Source: Massilia forsythiae (GTDB lineage Bacteria > Pseudomonadota > Gammaproteobacteria > Burkholderiales > Burkholderiaceae_D). From it: a stretch of 64,000 nucleotides of DNA. Numbering within the stretch: the first letter of the stretch is position 1; the number at the start of each line of letters is the position of its first letter. Below, piece after piece: positions 17,355 to 25,772 of this stretch. The notes beneath the pieces were generated by a model. It did not search any database, had not been told where the DNA came from, and saw nothing but the letters and a program-made list of their open reading frames with translations. The translations under genes were made by a program, and so were the position numbers. Location: positions 372,001 to 436,000 of the forward strand of contig NZ_CP051685.1 of NCBI RefSeq assembly GCF_012849555.1, given 5' to 3'.

Positions 17355-18377
17355 ATGAACGCGAATAACCTGTTTAAAGCAACAATGGAACTCGATCTGG
17401 AACCGATCAAAAGCAAACTGATGCATGTCGAGTCCGGAGAAGGCTGGAGCCTGGAAAAGACGGCAGCGGTGGAAAAAGAATATCGCCGTTTCCTGTGTGT
17501 GATGAAAATGTACCCTGACGAAGATACTGCTCCGCTCGTCGATGTGGACACGTTCTGGCACTACCACATCCTCGATACGATGAAGTATGCCGCCGACTGC
17601 CAGCAGTTCTTCGGTTATTTTCTGCATCACTACCCGTATGTCGGTATGCGCGGCGATGATGACGAACAGTTCCGCGTCGACAGCGGCGAGCGCATGCGCA
17701 CGTTGTACGAAGCGACCTTCGGCGAAGATTATCCGGGTGCGCGTGCAGATAACCGTGCCGCCGCATACTGCGCAGGCCCGCATATCAGTGCAATGCCTAC
17801 TCATGGCGACGGTGCTGTCAGCGGCGACACCGCCTACTGCGCCGGTCCACACATCGGCAAGCTGGCCGCAAGCGGCGACAGCGCCGTCAGCGGCGACACC
17901 GCCTACTGCGCCGGTCCACACATCGGCAAGCTAGCCGCAAGCGGCGACAGCGCCGTCAGCGGCGACACCGCCTACTGCGCCGGTCCTCACATCGGCAAGC
18001 TGGCCGCAAGCGGCGACAGCGCCGTCAGCGGCGACACCGCCTACTGCGCCGGTCCTCACATCGGCAAGCTGGCCGCACGCGGCGACGGTGCCGTCAGCGG
18101 CGGCACCGCCTACTGTGCCGGTCCGCATATCGGCAAGCTGGCCGCACGCGGCGACGGTGCCGTCAGCGGCGGCACCGCCTACTGTGCCAGTCCGCATATC
18201 GGCAAAGTGGTCGCACTCGGCGACGGCGCCGTCAGCGGAGATACTGCCTACTGCGCCGGTCCGCACATCGGCAAGCTGGCTGCACGCGGCGACGGCGCTG
18301 TCAGCGGAGATACTGCTTACTGCGCCGGCCCGCACATCGGAAAAAGGCCCACCCATAAGGAACATCTGATCGCTTGA
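17355..18377 (+). CDS. GRDP-like domain protein with nine AYCAGPH repeats
   Basis: A 340-residue protein with no signal peptide. Residues about 1-130 match the GRDP-like (DUF1399) type, with DVDTFWHYHILDT and then C and FLHHYPYVG, a possible metal site (HxH, Cys, HH). From residue 137 to the end are nine copies of AYCAGPH at a strict 23-residue spacing (137, 160, 183, ... 321). Copy seven reads AYCASPH. The linkers are nearly identical (IGKLAA, then Gly/Asp/Ser-rich). The ATG at 17355 has GAGGA upstream. A paralogue follows 440 bases downstream. The repeated Cys-His motifs could bind metal or be modified core peptides; neither is shown. Confidence 0.8.
   Translation: MNANNLFKATMELDLEPIKSKLMHVESGEGWSLEKTAAVEKEYRRFLCVMKMYPDEDTAPLVDVDTFWHYHILDTMKYAADCQQFFGYFLHHYPYVGMRGDDDEQFRVDSGERMRTLYEATFGEDYPGARADNRAAAYCAGPHISAMPTHGDGAVSGDTAYCAGPHIGKLAASGDSAVSGDTAYCAGPHIGKLAASGDSAVSGDTAYCAGPHIGKLAASGDSAVSGDTAYCAGPHIGKLAARGDGAVSGGTAYCAGPHIGKLAARGDGAVSGGTAYCASPHIGKVVALGDGAVSGDTAYCAGPHIGKLAARGDGAVSGDTAYCAGPHIGKRPTHKEHLIA
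17763..18374 (+). repeat. 69-bp tandem repeat array (nine units, last partial)
   Basis: The C-terminal half of the gene is a coding tandem repeat of 69 bp beginning at the Ala codon of each AYCAGPH. Units two to four are almost identical at DNA level (one visible difference is gctggc versus gctagc). Units five to eight differ mostly by S to R or G changes. This suggests recent duplication of whole units. Confidence 0.9.
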
Positions 18378-18818
18378 CTGCAATATCGTAATTCCGTGTC
18401 ACGAAACAACAAATGATTTATAAAAGTCATCATCTTCCAAACAATAGCACCGGGAATTTGTGACTCAACGACATAAGAATTTTCCGATTCATTGCTACAG
18501 TTTTACTGTATTAACCCAGCCCGTCCTCATAAGACGGGCTTTTTATTGCCAATGTCTTAAACAAATATTCAGAATGCTTAGGTACCGTTATCGATGCACA
18601 CTAAACCACACTATCAGATCTTTGACAACTCTCTTCATCGCCAGCTCTAGCATGCGAATGGATCAGTTAAATTTAGAAAACCTTCTGTTAACAAAATTTT
18701 AGCTTTAATGACATAAATTTAGTGCTTTTTTAAAGCTAAGACGGATAGATCGAAATTAATCCAGAGAGGACAACTGTTGGCAGAAAATTCACGAATTAAC
18801 TATCGATGAGGAAACCAA
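18378..18818. other. AT-rich gap between the two GRDP-like genes
   Basis: It holds the terminator of the first gene at 18519-18544 and then about 270 bases of AT-rich leader ending in GAGGAAACC before the next ATG. A reading frame across 18460-18702 runs through the terminator and is not credible. The second gene must therefore have its own promoter here; I cannot place it with confidence. Confidence 0.6.
18519..18544 (+). terminator. intrinsic terminator after first GRDP-like gene
   Basis: Stem AGCCCGTC (18519-18526) / GACGGGCT (18534-18541), loop CTCATAA, followed by a short T-rich tail. Confidence 0.8.
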
Positions 18819-19637
18819 ATGAGTGAGAACATTTTTTTTCAGACGGTATTCGCGGCAGTTATGGAAATCGACCTTGATCGGATCAAGTTCAAGCTCATGC
18901 ACGCCGAGTCAGGCGAAGGCTGGAGTCAGAAAAAAACGGACTCGGTCGAAAAAGAATATCGCCGATTTCTGTGCCTGATGAAGATGTACCCTGACGAAGA
19001 CACTTCACCGCTGATGGATATTGATACCTTCTGGCATTACCATATTCTAGACACGATGAAATATGCACTCGATTGCGAAAAGGTATTCGGCTATTTCCTG
19101 CATCACTATCCATACGTCGGCCTGCGTAGTGGGAACGATATCCAATTCCGTGTCGACAGCGGAGAACGGATGCGTGTGTTATATGAAATGACATTCGGCG
19201 AAGCGTATATCAAGCCGGAAGTCACTGACGCAGCAACTCAAGCAGCGGCATTTTGTGCCGGCCCCCATGCAGAAACAGCATTCTGTGCAGGACCGCATAA
19301 TTCAAATCAACCGGTTCGCGTAAACGCCGATACCGCGTTTTGCGCGGGACCACATGCCGAACTGGCATTCTGCGCCGGGCCGCACGGACGTGCCCTTCCA
19401 GCCACGACCGACAGAACGCTCGATGCCGCTACTGCTTTTTGTGCCGGACCACATGTAAAAACCGCGTTCTGTGCCGGTCCACACATCCATACGTCACCTT
19501 CCCATGCACACAGCGGCCCCAATACTGCCATGGCGTTTTGTGCAGGTCCGCATGCGCAAACGGCGTTCTGTGCTGGCCCACATATCGAAAAAAGAGACTT
19601 GAACAACGCTACCATCCCAAAATCCGGATCCAACTAA
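18819..19637 (+). CDS. GRDP-like domain protein with eight AFCAGPH motifs in four pairs
   Basis: A 272-residue paralogue of the preceding gene. The N-terminal ~130 residues are closely similar (DIDTFWHYHILDT, Cys, FLHHYPYVG, FRVDSGERMR). From residue 144 there are eight AFCAGPH motifs arranged as four pairs. Within a pair the motifs are three residues apart; pairs are separated by longer, variable linkers. Phe replaces the Tyr of the first protein. There is no signal peptide. The ribosome site is GAGGAAACC. The repeat DNA is much more diverged than in the first gene, so the motif itself, not the repeat, seems to be conserved. Function unknown; metal binding or a peptide precursor are the main ideas. 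Confidence 0.8.
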   Translation: MSENIFFQTVFAAVMEIDLDRIKFKLMHAESGEGWSQKKTDSVEKEYRRFLCLMKMYPDEDTSPLMDIDTFWHYHILDTMKYALDCEKVFGYFLHHYPYVGLRSGNDIQFRVDSGERMRVLYEMTFGEAYIKPEVTDAATQAAAFCAGPHAETAFCAGPHNSNQPVRVNADTAFCAGPHAELAFCAGPHGRALPATTDRTLDAATAFCAGPHVKTAFCAGPHIHTSPSHAHSGPNTAMAFCAGPHAQTAFCAGPHIEKRDLNNATIPKSGSN

Positions 19638-19644
19638 GGCATCG

Positions 19645-19680
19645 AGGCGTCATGCATCGATATTGCATTTCATGACGCCT
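19645..19680. other. hairpin between convergent genes
   Basis: Ten-bp perfect arms AGGCGTCATG (19645-19654) and CATGACGCCT (19671-19680) with a 16-nt loop. There is no T run on either side, so it is only a possible bidirectional terminator. It overlaps the stop codon of the minus-strand SDR gene. Confidence 0.5.
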
Positions 19681-20605
19681 GTTGTTGCCTGATCTGTTCC
19701 ATCCCTCCTTCAAGAGACGGATTTTTCGCCCCCTGCAGCGCCACCTCCACCCGCGGATACCGCAAGCGCGCCCCCAGTTCGCGCTTGATACGCCCGTTCA
19801 CCAGCCGGCGCGACTCCGACATGAACGACAACTGCATGGCCGACACCGTCCGCTCCAGCTCGGCGCGCGACACCCGCGGCGCGCGCGCCATGCCGAAGGC
19901 GTCGGCCACGGCATCGAAGTACTCGCCCATCTTCATGCGCGTGTCGTCGCAGGCGTTGTAGGCGCGCCCGGCGCCGCCGCGGAACAGCGCCAGGAACGCC
20001 AGGTAGGCCAGGTCGTCGGCGTGGATATGATTGGTGTACACGTCCTCGTCGTGCGCCAGCGCCGGCGTGGCGCGCCGCAGGCGTTCCAGCGGCAGGCGGT
20101 CGGCGGCGTAGATGCCGGGCGCGCGCAGGATCGCCACGCTGCCGCGCGCGGCCAGTGCCCAGGCGCGCAAAACCTGCTCGGCGTCGACCCGGCGCCGCGC
20201 CCTGGCGTTGCGCGGCCGGCGCGGCGCGCTCTCGTCCGTCAAGGCGCCGCCACGGTCGCCGTAGACGCCGGTCGTACTTATATAAACCACGCGCGCGCCC
20301 TCGGGTAGAATGGCGGTCAAATTTCGCGTGCGCACATCCAGCTCCCCCTGCTGCTGCGGCGGCGCCAGGTGCACCACGTGCTGCGCCAGGCCGCGCAGGC
20401 GCGCCAGGGTGCGCGGCCGGTCGAGGTCGGCAACGATGGGGATGGCGCCGGCGGCGCGCAGCTCGGCGCGGCGCTCCGGCTGGCTGGTGACGGCAAACAC
20501 GCGAAAGCGCCGCGTCACCCACGGCAGCAGGCGCATGCCGACATCGCCGCAGCCCACGACCAGCAGGCGCGGCTTGTAAAACCTGACATTCTTATTTGTA
20601 TTCAT
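19670..20605 (-). CDS. NAD-dependent epimerase/dehydratase-like (extended SDR) protein
   Basis: A 311-residue Rossmann protein resembling YeeZ-type atypical SDRs. The nucleotide loop is LLVVGCGDVGMRLL near residue 20 (GxGxxG type). VVYISTTGVYGD supplies the SDR Tyr region, but the usual YxxxK catalytic pair is not obvious. The HADDLAYLAF stretch is typical of epimerase folds. It is probably cytoplasmic; substrate unknown. It is divergent from the 2Fe-2S reductase with only 11 bases between the two start codons. Confidence 0.8.
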   Translation of the reverse strand: MNTNKNVRFYKPRLLVVGCGDVGMRLLPWVTRRFRVFAVTSQPERRAELRAAGAIPIVADLDRPRTLARLRGLAQHVVHLAPPQQQGELDVRTRNLTAILPEGARVVYISTTGVYGDRGGALTDESAPRRPRNARARRRVDAEQVLRAWALAARGSVAILRAPGIYAADRLPLERLRRATPALAHDEDVYTNHIHADDLAYLAFLALFRGGAGRAYNACDDTRMKMGEYFDAVADAFGMARAPRVSRAELERTVSAMQLSFMSESRRLVNGRIKRELGARLRYPRVEVALQGAKNPSLEGGMEQIRQQQAS

Positions 20606-20616
20606 TCGAGGATTCC

Positions 20617-21645
20617 ATGACGTTCCAGATCACTGTCCAGCCCAGTGGCCACCATTATGACTGCGAGCAGGACGAAACCGTGCTCGCGGCCGCGATCCGC
20701 TCCGGCATCGGCCTGCCGTACGGCTGCAAGAACGGCGCCTGCGGTTCCTGCAAGGGCAAGGTCGTCGAGGGCGCGGTGCAGCACAAGCCGCACCAGCAGC
20801 GCGCCCTGTCCGATCAGGAAAAGCTGCAGGGCTATGCGCTGTTCTGCTGCGCGGTGGCCGAGGGCGACCTGGTGATCGAGGCGCGCGAGGTCGGCGGCAG
20901 CACCGAGTACCCGGTGCGCAAGATGCCGACCCGGGTCGCCGCCATCGTGCGCGCGGCGCCGGACGTCGCGCTGGTGTCGCTGCAACTGCCGGCCAACGAG
21001 GCGCTGGCCTACCGCGCCGGCCAGTACATCGAATTCCTGCTCAAGGACGGCAAGCGGCGCGCCTACAGCATCGCCAACGCGCCTTCGTTCAGCGGCCCGC
21101 TCGAACTGCACATCCGCCACCTGCCGGGCGGCGTGTTCACCGACCACGTGTTCGGCACCATGAAGGAGCGCGACATCCTGCGCTTCGAGGGTCCGCTCGG
21201 CACCTTCTTCCTGCGCGAGGAATCGACCAAGCCGATCGTGCTGCTGGCCTCGGGCACCGGCTTCGCCCCGGTCAAGGCGCTGGTGGAACACCTGATCCAC
21301 CTGAAGTCGGAGCGCCCGGTGTCGCTGTACTGGGGCGGACGCCGGCCGCAGGACCTGTACATGCACGAACTGTGCGAGCAGTGGGCACGCGAGCTGCCGC
21401 ATTTCCGCTATGTGCCGGTGGTGTCGGACGCGACCTCGGCCGACGACTGGCGCGGCCGCAGCGGCTACGTGCACGCCGCCGTGATCGAAGACCTGCCCGA
21501 CCTCACCGGCCACCAGGTGTATGCCTGCGGCGCGCCCATCATGGTCGACTCGGCGCGGCGCGACTACGTGCAGCGCTGCGGCCTGCCGGCGGAAGAGTTC
21601 TACGCCGACGCGTTCACGACCGAGGCCGACCTGGCCCAGTCCTGA
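20617..21645 (+). CDS. 2Fe-2S ferredoxin / FAD reductase (CDP-6-deoxy-glucoseen reductase-like)
   Basis: A 342-residue electron-transfer protein. An N-terminal plant-type ferredoxin domain has CKNGACGSC with a fourth Cys in ALFCC. It is followed by a flavin-binding barrel (RAYSIANAP, the RxYS motif) and an NAD-binding domain (LLASGTGFAPV and a late YACGAP). It would pass electrons from NAD(P)H through FAD to the iron-sulfur centre and then to an unknown partner oxygenase or dehydratase. GAGGA precedes the ATG. No obvious partner oxygenase lies beside it. Confidence 0.88.
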   Translation: MTFQITVQPSGHHYDCEQDETVLAAAIRSGIGLPYGCKNGACGSCKGKVVEGAVQHKPHQQRALSDQEKLQGYALFCCAVAEGDLVIEAREVGGSTEYPVRKMPTRVAAIVRAAPDVALVSLQLPANEALAYRAGQYIEFLLKDGKRRAYSIANAPSFSGPLELHIRHLPGGVFTDHVFGTMKERDILRFEGPLGTFFLREESTKPIVLLASGTGFAPVKALVEHLIHLKSERPVSLYWGGRRPQDLYMHELCEQWARELPHFRYVPVVSDATSADDWRGRSGYVHAAVIEDLPDLTGHQVYACGAPIMVDSARRDYVQRCGLPAEEFYADAFTTEADLAQS

Positions 21646-21682
21646 GCGCTGTCCCGACGCGGCGCACCGGGCGATGCCAATG

Positions 21683-21712
21683 TCATTACACCCGCGCCTG
21701 CGGGTGTAATGA
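21683..21712. other. 12-bp perfect hairpin after the reductase gene
   Basis: Arms TCATTACACCCG (21683-21694) and CGGGTGTAATGA (21701-21712) with a 6-nt loop. There is no T tract. It could be a stabilising 3' hairpin or a dyad protein site in front of the next gene. Confidence 0.5.
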
Positions 21713-21779
21713 CTGCGCCATCCGCCGACATCGGGCACAATGTGGGTTGCATTCCTTCCGGAACCCCTAGCCCTCCCCT

Positions 21780-23039
21780 ATGTCATCGACCTCCCCTTCC
21801 GGCGGCTTGAGCGTCCTGCGCAACCGCAACCTGTCGTTTTACCTTTCCGCCCGCTTCCTGGGCACCCTCGCGGTCCAGATGCAGAGCGTCGCGGTGGGCT
21901 GGCAGGTGTACCAGATCACGCACAGCCTGTTCGACCTCGGCCTGATCGGCCTGGCGCAGTTCGCGCCCTTCCTGCTGCTGATCCTGTGGGCCGGCCACGT
22001 GGCCGACACCCACAACCGCCGCACCATCATCCTGCTGTGCATGGCCACGCAATTGCTGTGCAGCCTGCTGCTGGTGGCATTTACGCTGTCCGGCAGCACG
22101 GTGGTGTGGCCGGTGTTCGCGATCCTGGTGCTGTACGGCAGTGCGCGCGCCTTCATGATGCCGGCCTCGCAGGCGGTGCTGCGCAACCTGGTGCCGAACA
22201 AGGACTTTTCGCAGGCGGTGGCGCTCAGCTCGTCGACCTTCCACGTGGCCGTGATCGCGGGCCCGGTGCTGGGCGGCCTGCTGTACGCGTTCGGCCCCAA
22301 CTTCGTGTACATGGTATCGAGCATCCTGCTGGCGCTGTCGGTGCTGCTGATGGCGCTCACCAGGAGCGCGCCGCAGGCGTTCAACAAGGGTCCGGTCAGC
22401 TGGCACACGCTGCTGGAAGGCTTGCGCTTCGTATGGAGCCGGCCGATCGTGCTGGGCGCCATCTCGCTCGACCTGTTCGCGGTGCTGTTCGGCGGCGCCA
22501 CCGCCCTGCTGCCGGCCTACGCGCACGACGTGCTGGGCGCCGGACCGACCAGCCTGGGCCTGCTGCGCACCGCGCCCGGCGCCGGCGCCGCGCTGTGCTC
22601 GATCGCGCTGGCCTTCTTCCCGATCACTAGGCGCGTCGGCCTGTGGATGTTCGGCGGCGTCGGCCTGTTCGGGCTGGGCACGGTGGTGATGGGCATGACC
22701 CACCTGTTCCCGGTGGCGCTGGTCGCCCTGTTCCTGATGGGCGCCGGCGACATGGTCAGCGTCTACATCCGCCACCTGCTGGTGCAGTACGAGACGCCGG
22801 ACGAAATCCGCGGCCGCGTCAGCGCCGTCAATTCGGTGTTCATCGGCGCTTCCAACGAACTGGGCGAATTCGAATCGGGCCTGACCGCCAGCTGGTTCGG
22901 CCTGGTGCGCGCCATCATCTTCGGCGGGGCCGCCACGCTGGTGGTCACCGGCACCTGGATGAAGCTGTTCCCGGTGCTGTCGCGCATGGACCGCTTCCCG
23001 CACCACGAAGCCGAAGAGGCCGCGCGCAAGGCCGGCTGA
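21780..23039 (+). CDS. MFS exporter, EntS-like (MFS_3)
   Basis: A 419-residue inner-membrane transporter with 10-12 hydrophobic helices. The opening LRNRNLSFYLSARFLGTLAVQMQSVAVGWQVY and the loop GHVADTHNRRT are typical of the EntS/MFS_3 group, which exports siderophores or drugs. YETPDEIRGRVSAVNSVFIGASNELG is the usual C-half signature. No clear ribosome site is seen before the ATG. Substrate unknown; no siderophore genes adjoin it. Confidence 0.85.
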   Translation: MSSTSPSGGLSVLRNRNLSFYLSARFLGTLAVQMQSVAVGWQVYQITHSLFDLGLIGLAQFAPFLLLILWAGHVADTHNRRTIILLCMATQLLCSLLLVAFTLSGSTVVWPVFAILVLYGSARAFMMPASQAVLRNLVPNKDFSQAVALSSSTFHVAVIAGPVLGGLLYAFGPNFVYMVSSILLALSVLLMALTRSAPQAFNKGPVSWHTLLEGLRFVWSRPIVLGAISLDLFAVLFGGATALLPAYAHDVLGAGPTSLGLLRTAPGAGAALCSIALAFFPITRRVGLWMFGGVGLFGLGTVVMGMTHLFPVALVALFLMGAGDMVSVYIRHLLVQYETPDEIRGRVSAVNSVFIGASNELGEFESGLTASWFGLVRAIIFGGAATLVVTGTWMKLFPVLSRMDRFPHHEAEEAARKAG

Positions 23040-23153
23040 GGCGCTCGGCGCCGCCGATGCAGGCCGCGTGACGCGAGCATTCCCAGCGGAACGCGGCTTA
23101 TTTGGCGAAAGGTGTAAGATTGTTTCCACAATGTTCACATTTGGAGCACTCTT

Positions 23154-23540
23154 ATGGAAATCAACGTCAACACCGATAACACCATCGACCGTCACCAGGG
23201 CCTGGACGAGCGCGTCCGCAGCGCGGTCGAATCGAGCATCTCCCGTTTCGGCGAACATATCCGCCGCGTCGATGTCCACCTGAGCAACGAAAACAGCCAG
23301 AAACACGCCGACGGCAGCAACTACTGCATGATGGAAGCGCGCGTCTCCGGCTACGCGCCGGTGGTGGTGCATGCCCACGCCGACAACCTGCACCTGTCGA
23401 TCTCGAACGCCGCCGACAAGCTCAAGCGCGCGCTGGACAGCGCCCTCGGCCGCCTGAACGACAAGAAGCTGCGTGAACCGGCGCCGATGAGCGCGGACGT
23501 GGAGCCGGAAGCCGACAAGAACCTGACCAGCAATTCGTGA
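23154..23540 (+). CDS. hpf: ribosome hibernation/HPF-RaiA family protein
   Basis: A 128-residue protein starting MEINVNTDNTID with the beta-alpha-beta-beta-beta-alpha pattern of HPF/RaiA. The helix SNAADKLKRALDSALGRLNDKK is the usual second helix. It is longer than short HPF by about 30 acidic residues and lacks the long-HPF dimer domain. It would bind the 30S decoding site in stationary phase. GGAG precedes the start. It is not next to rpoN, so symbol and subtype are inferred from fold alone. Confidence 0.8.
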   Translation: MEINVNTDNTIDRHQGLDERVRSAVESSISRFGEHIRRVDVHLSNENSQKHADGSNYCMMEARVSGYAPVVVHAHADNLHLSISNAADKLKRALDSALGRLNDKKLREPAPMSADVEPEADKNLTSNS

Positions 23541-23588
23541 TTGGGGTTGTCACGGACTAACTCTATCGGGTCCGGGACAACATAGCGC

Positions 23589-23714
23589 CGTCGTCCCCGC
23601 GCAGGCGGGGACCCATGCTGAATGTCAGGCTTTGTTAGCCAGGAAGTACCATGCTGCTTTCAAGCTGACTTTTCTGGATGCTCACTATGGGTCCCCGCCT
23701 GCGCGGGGACGACG
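23589..23714. repeat. palindromic REP-like composite R2
   Basis: Inverted units at 23589-23618 and about 23685-23714, same stem GTCCCCGC/GCGGGGAC as R1. It lies between convergent hpf and the BtuF-like gene. Confidence 0.85.
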
Positions 23715-23719
23715 GTAAA

Positions 23720-24580
23720 TCAGGCCGTCGGCCCATCCTCGTCGGCATCCGCCTCCCCCTCCAGCATCCCGCGCAAGCGCCGCAGATAACGCAATCCCTC
23801 CAGCGCGCGGCTGCCGTACCACGACATCATCTCCCCATCCACCAGCAGCACCGGTATCCCGATCTGCCTTTCCAACGCATCCGCATGCCGTTCGGTAAAG
23901 CGGTGCGGCTCGGTCGACAGCAGCACCGCATCCAATCCATCCACCAAGTCGTCCGACCAGTTAAAGCGCGGATAGCGCGCCGTGTCCGGCAGCGCAGGCA
24001 CGCGCCATCCCAGCTCGGCCAGCATGCTGGCGATATACGTGTCCTGCGAGACCGTCATCCACGGATCCTGCCAGATGCAGTACAGCACCGTGCGCGGCGG
24101 TCCAGGCCGCAAGGCGCGCAGCGCGGCGTATTCCCGCTCGAAGGCGGCGCACCAGCGCGCGGCGGCTTCCTCCACGCAGAACACCGCCCCCATCAGGCGC
24201 GCCAGCGCCAGGTTGTCGCGCGGCGTGTTCGGATGCGTGACCACGATGTGCGGCACGAATTCCGCCAGGCGTTCGACCAGCGGCTTGTCGTTTTCGTCGA
24301 TGTTGACCACCACGTGGGTCGGCGCCAGCGCGCGCACCTTGTCGACGTTGACGTCCTTGGTGCCGCCTACCTTCGGGATCGATGCGAGGATGTCGCGCGG
24401 GTGGATGCAGAAGCCGGTGCGCCCGACCAGCTGCCCGGCCAGGCCGAGCGTGCACAGCAGTTCGGTGATCGACGGCACCAGCGAGACGATGCGCGCGCCG
24501 GGAAAGGGCCGGTGGCGGCGGCCCAGCGCGTCGGCCGGGTCGTCGCCCGAGGCCGGCAGGGAATGGGATGGATCGTGCAT
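23720..24580 (-). CDS. BtuF-like helical-backbone metal/cobalamin binding protein without signal peptide
   Basis: A 286-residue protein resembling class III periplasmic binding proteins for cobalamin or iron chelates. RIVSLVPSITELLCTLGL and LVGRTGFCIHP near the start, VGGTKDVNVDKVRALAPTHVVVN, and ILRP-type segments follow the BtuF pattern. Unlike true BtuF it has no signal peptide: the N-terminus is polar (MHDPSHSLPASGDDP). It may therefore act in the cytoplasm, or a different start could be used. No ABC permease is nearby. It is divergent from the GGDEF gene. Confidence 0.8.
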   Translation of the reverse strand: MHDPSHSLPASGDDPADALGRRHRPFPGARIVSLVPSITELLCTLGLAGQLVGRTGFCIHPRDILASIPKVGGTKDVNVDKVRALAPTHVVVNIDENDKPLVERLAEFVPHIVVTHPNTPRDNLALARLMGAVFCVEEAAARWCAAFEREYAALRALRPGPPRTVLYCIWQDPWMTVSQDTYIASMLAELGWRVPALPDTARYPRFNWSDDLVDGLDAVLLSTEPHRFTERHADALERQIGIPVLLVDGEMMSWYGSRALEGLRYLRRLRGMLEGEADADEDGPTA

Positions 24581-24690
24581 GCCGCCATTGAACCATTCCT
24601 GCCTATCGTGCGCCAGACCCCGGATGAATGCGATGGGGTATCATGCGTCATCGTCATGACTAATTTCCGATTGGAATTAACAAAGCCTCG

Positions 24691-25650
24691 ATGGAACGAC
24701 TCGGCACTTTCGGCGCCTCGCGCTACACCATCAGCGACCTGCAATTGTTCCGCGACGCCGACACCCCGGCCGTCGCGGACGGGCTCGCTTCCTGTCCGGT
24801 GGTGCGCTTGCCGCAGGGCGACCAGCTGCAGGACAGCGTGCGTGCGCGCCTGTACATCGTGCTGGCCGGCGCGCTCGGCGTGGCCGCCGAAACCGCGATG
24901 GGCGAAGCCACCATCGACCGCATCGCGCCCGGCGAAAGCGTGGGCGAGCAATCGGTGCTGGACGAGGCCGCCAACCTGACGACCATGACGGCGCTGGAAG
25001 ACACCGAGCTGCTGGTGATCGACCCGGACGCGCTGTGGAACCTGGTGGAGCAGAACAACGCCGTCGCGCGCAACCTGCTGCGCCTGCTGTCGTTCCGCAT
25101 CCGCGCCGCCAATGCGCTGCTGCGCCGGCGCCAGAAGCTGGGCGAGTTCTACCGCCAGCTGTCGCTCAACGACGGCTTGACCGGCCTGTACAACCGCGCC
25201 TGGCTGGCCGACATGCTGCCCAAGCTGGTGGCGCGCGCGCGCCACGACGGCACGCCGCTGTCGCTGGTGATGATCGACCTCGACCACTTCAAGCGCTTCA
25301 ACGACAGCCATGGCCACATCACCGGCGACCATGCGCTGGGCACCGCCGCCGAGGTGGTGCGCGCCGCCCTGCGCCCGTCCGATTTCGCGGTGCGCTACGG
25401 CGGCGAGGAAATGATGGCGATCCTGCCGAACACCGCCCTGCCGGCCGCGCTGATCGTGGCCGAGCGCCTGTGCCAGAACATGCGCGAAGCCGTGGTGTTT
25501 CCCGACATGCGCTTTCCGCTGCCGCACGTCACGGGTTCGTTCGGGCTGGCCAGCCTGGCGCCGGGCCAGGACGAGAATGCCCTGATCGCGGCGGCCGACG
25601 CCGCGCTGTACCGCGCCAAGGCGGCAGGACGCGACCGCATCTGCACCTGA
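24691..25650 (+). CDS. diguanylate cyclase with N-terminal cyclic-nucleotide-binding-like domain
   Basis: A 319-residue cytoplasmic protein. Residues about 25-130 resemble a cNMP/Crp-type beta-roll (RIAPGESVGEQSVLDEA). A helix linker follows, then GGDEF at 155-319. The active-site loop is GGEEM (237-241), with Met replacing the usual Phe, which should still allow activity. An RPSD inhibitory I-site lies five residues upstream (228-231), so product inhibition by c-di-GMP is likely. It would make c-di-GMP under control of a nucleotide or other ligand. It is transcribed alone. Confidence 0.88.
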   Translation: MERLGTFGASRYTISDLQLFRDADTPAVADGLASCPVVRLPQGDQLQDSVRARLYIVLAGALGVAAETAMGEATIDRIAPGESVGEQSVLDEAANLTTMTALEDTELLVIDPDALWNLVEQNNAVARNLLRLLSFRIRAANALLRRRQKLGEFYRQLSLNDGLTGLYNRAWLADMLPKLVARARHDGTPLSLVMIDLDHFKRFNDSHGHITGDHALGTAAEVVRAALRPSDFAVRYGGEEMMAILPNTALPAALIVAERLCQNMREAVVFPDMRFPLPHVTGSFGLASLAPGQDENALIAAADAALYRAKAAGRDRICT

Positions 25651-25772
25651 GGCAGGGGTACGACGGCGCTCCAGGCCGTCGTCCGAATTGGTTCCCCGGA
25701 ATCGATTGAGCGGCGGCTAGGGCCGGTCGATGCCAGCGGGTAGAATGGCGCCTCACCATCCATCCGGGCCCC

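Noticed and set aside
17763..18374. CRISPR-like array (regular 69-bp period)
   Set aside because: The repeats are continuous, in frame and code for AYCAGPH units; there are no unique spacers.
18460..18702. An 80-codon plus-strand frame between the two GRDP-like genes
   Set aside because: It crosses the intrinsic terminator at 18519-18544 and has no ribosome site.
20617..21645. The 2Fe-2S flavin reductase as a modifying enzyme for the CAGPH proteins
   Set aside because: It is a general electron-transfer type found widely, lies beyond a convergent SDR gene, and has normal GC unlike the repeat genes.
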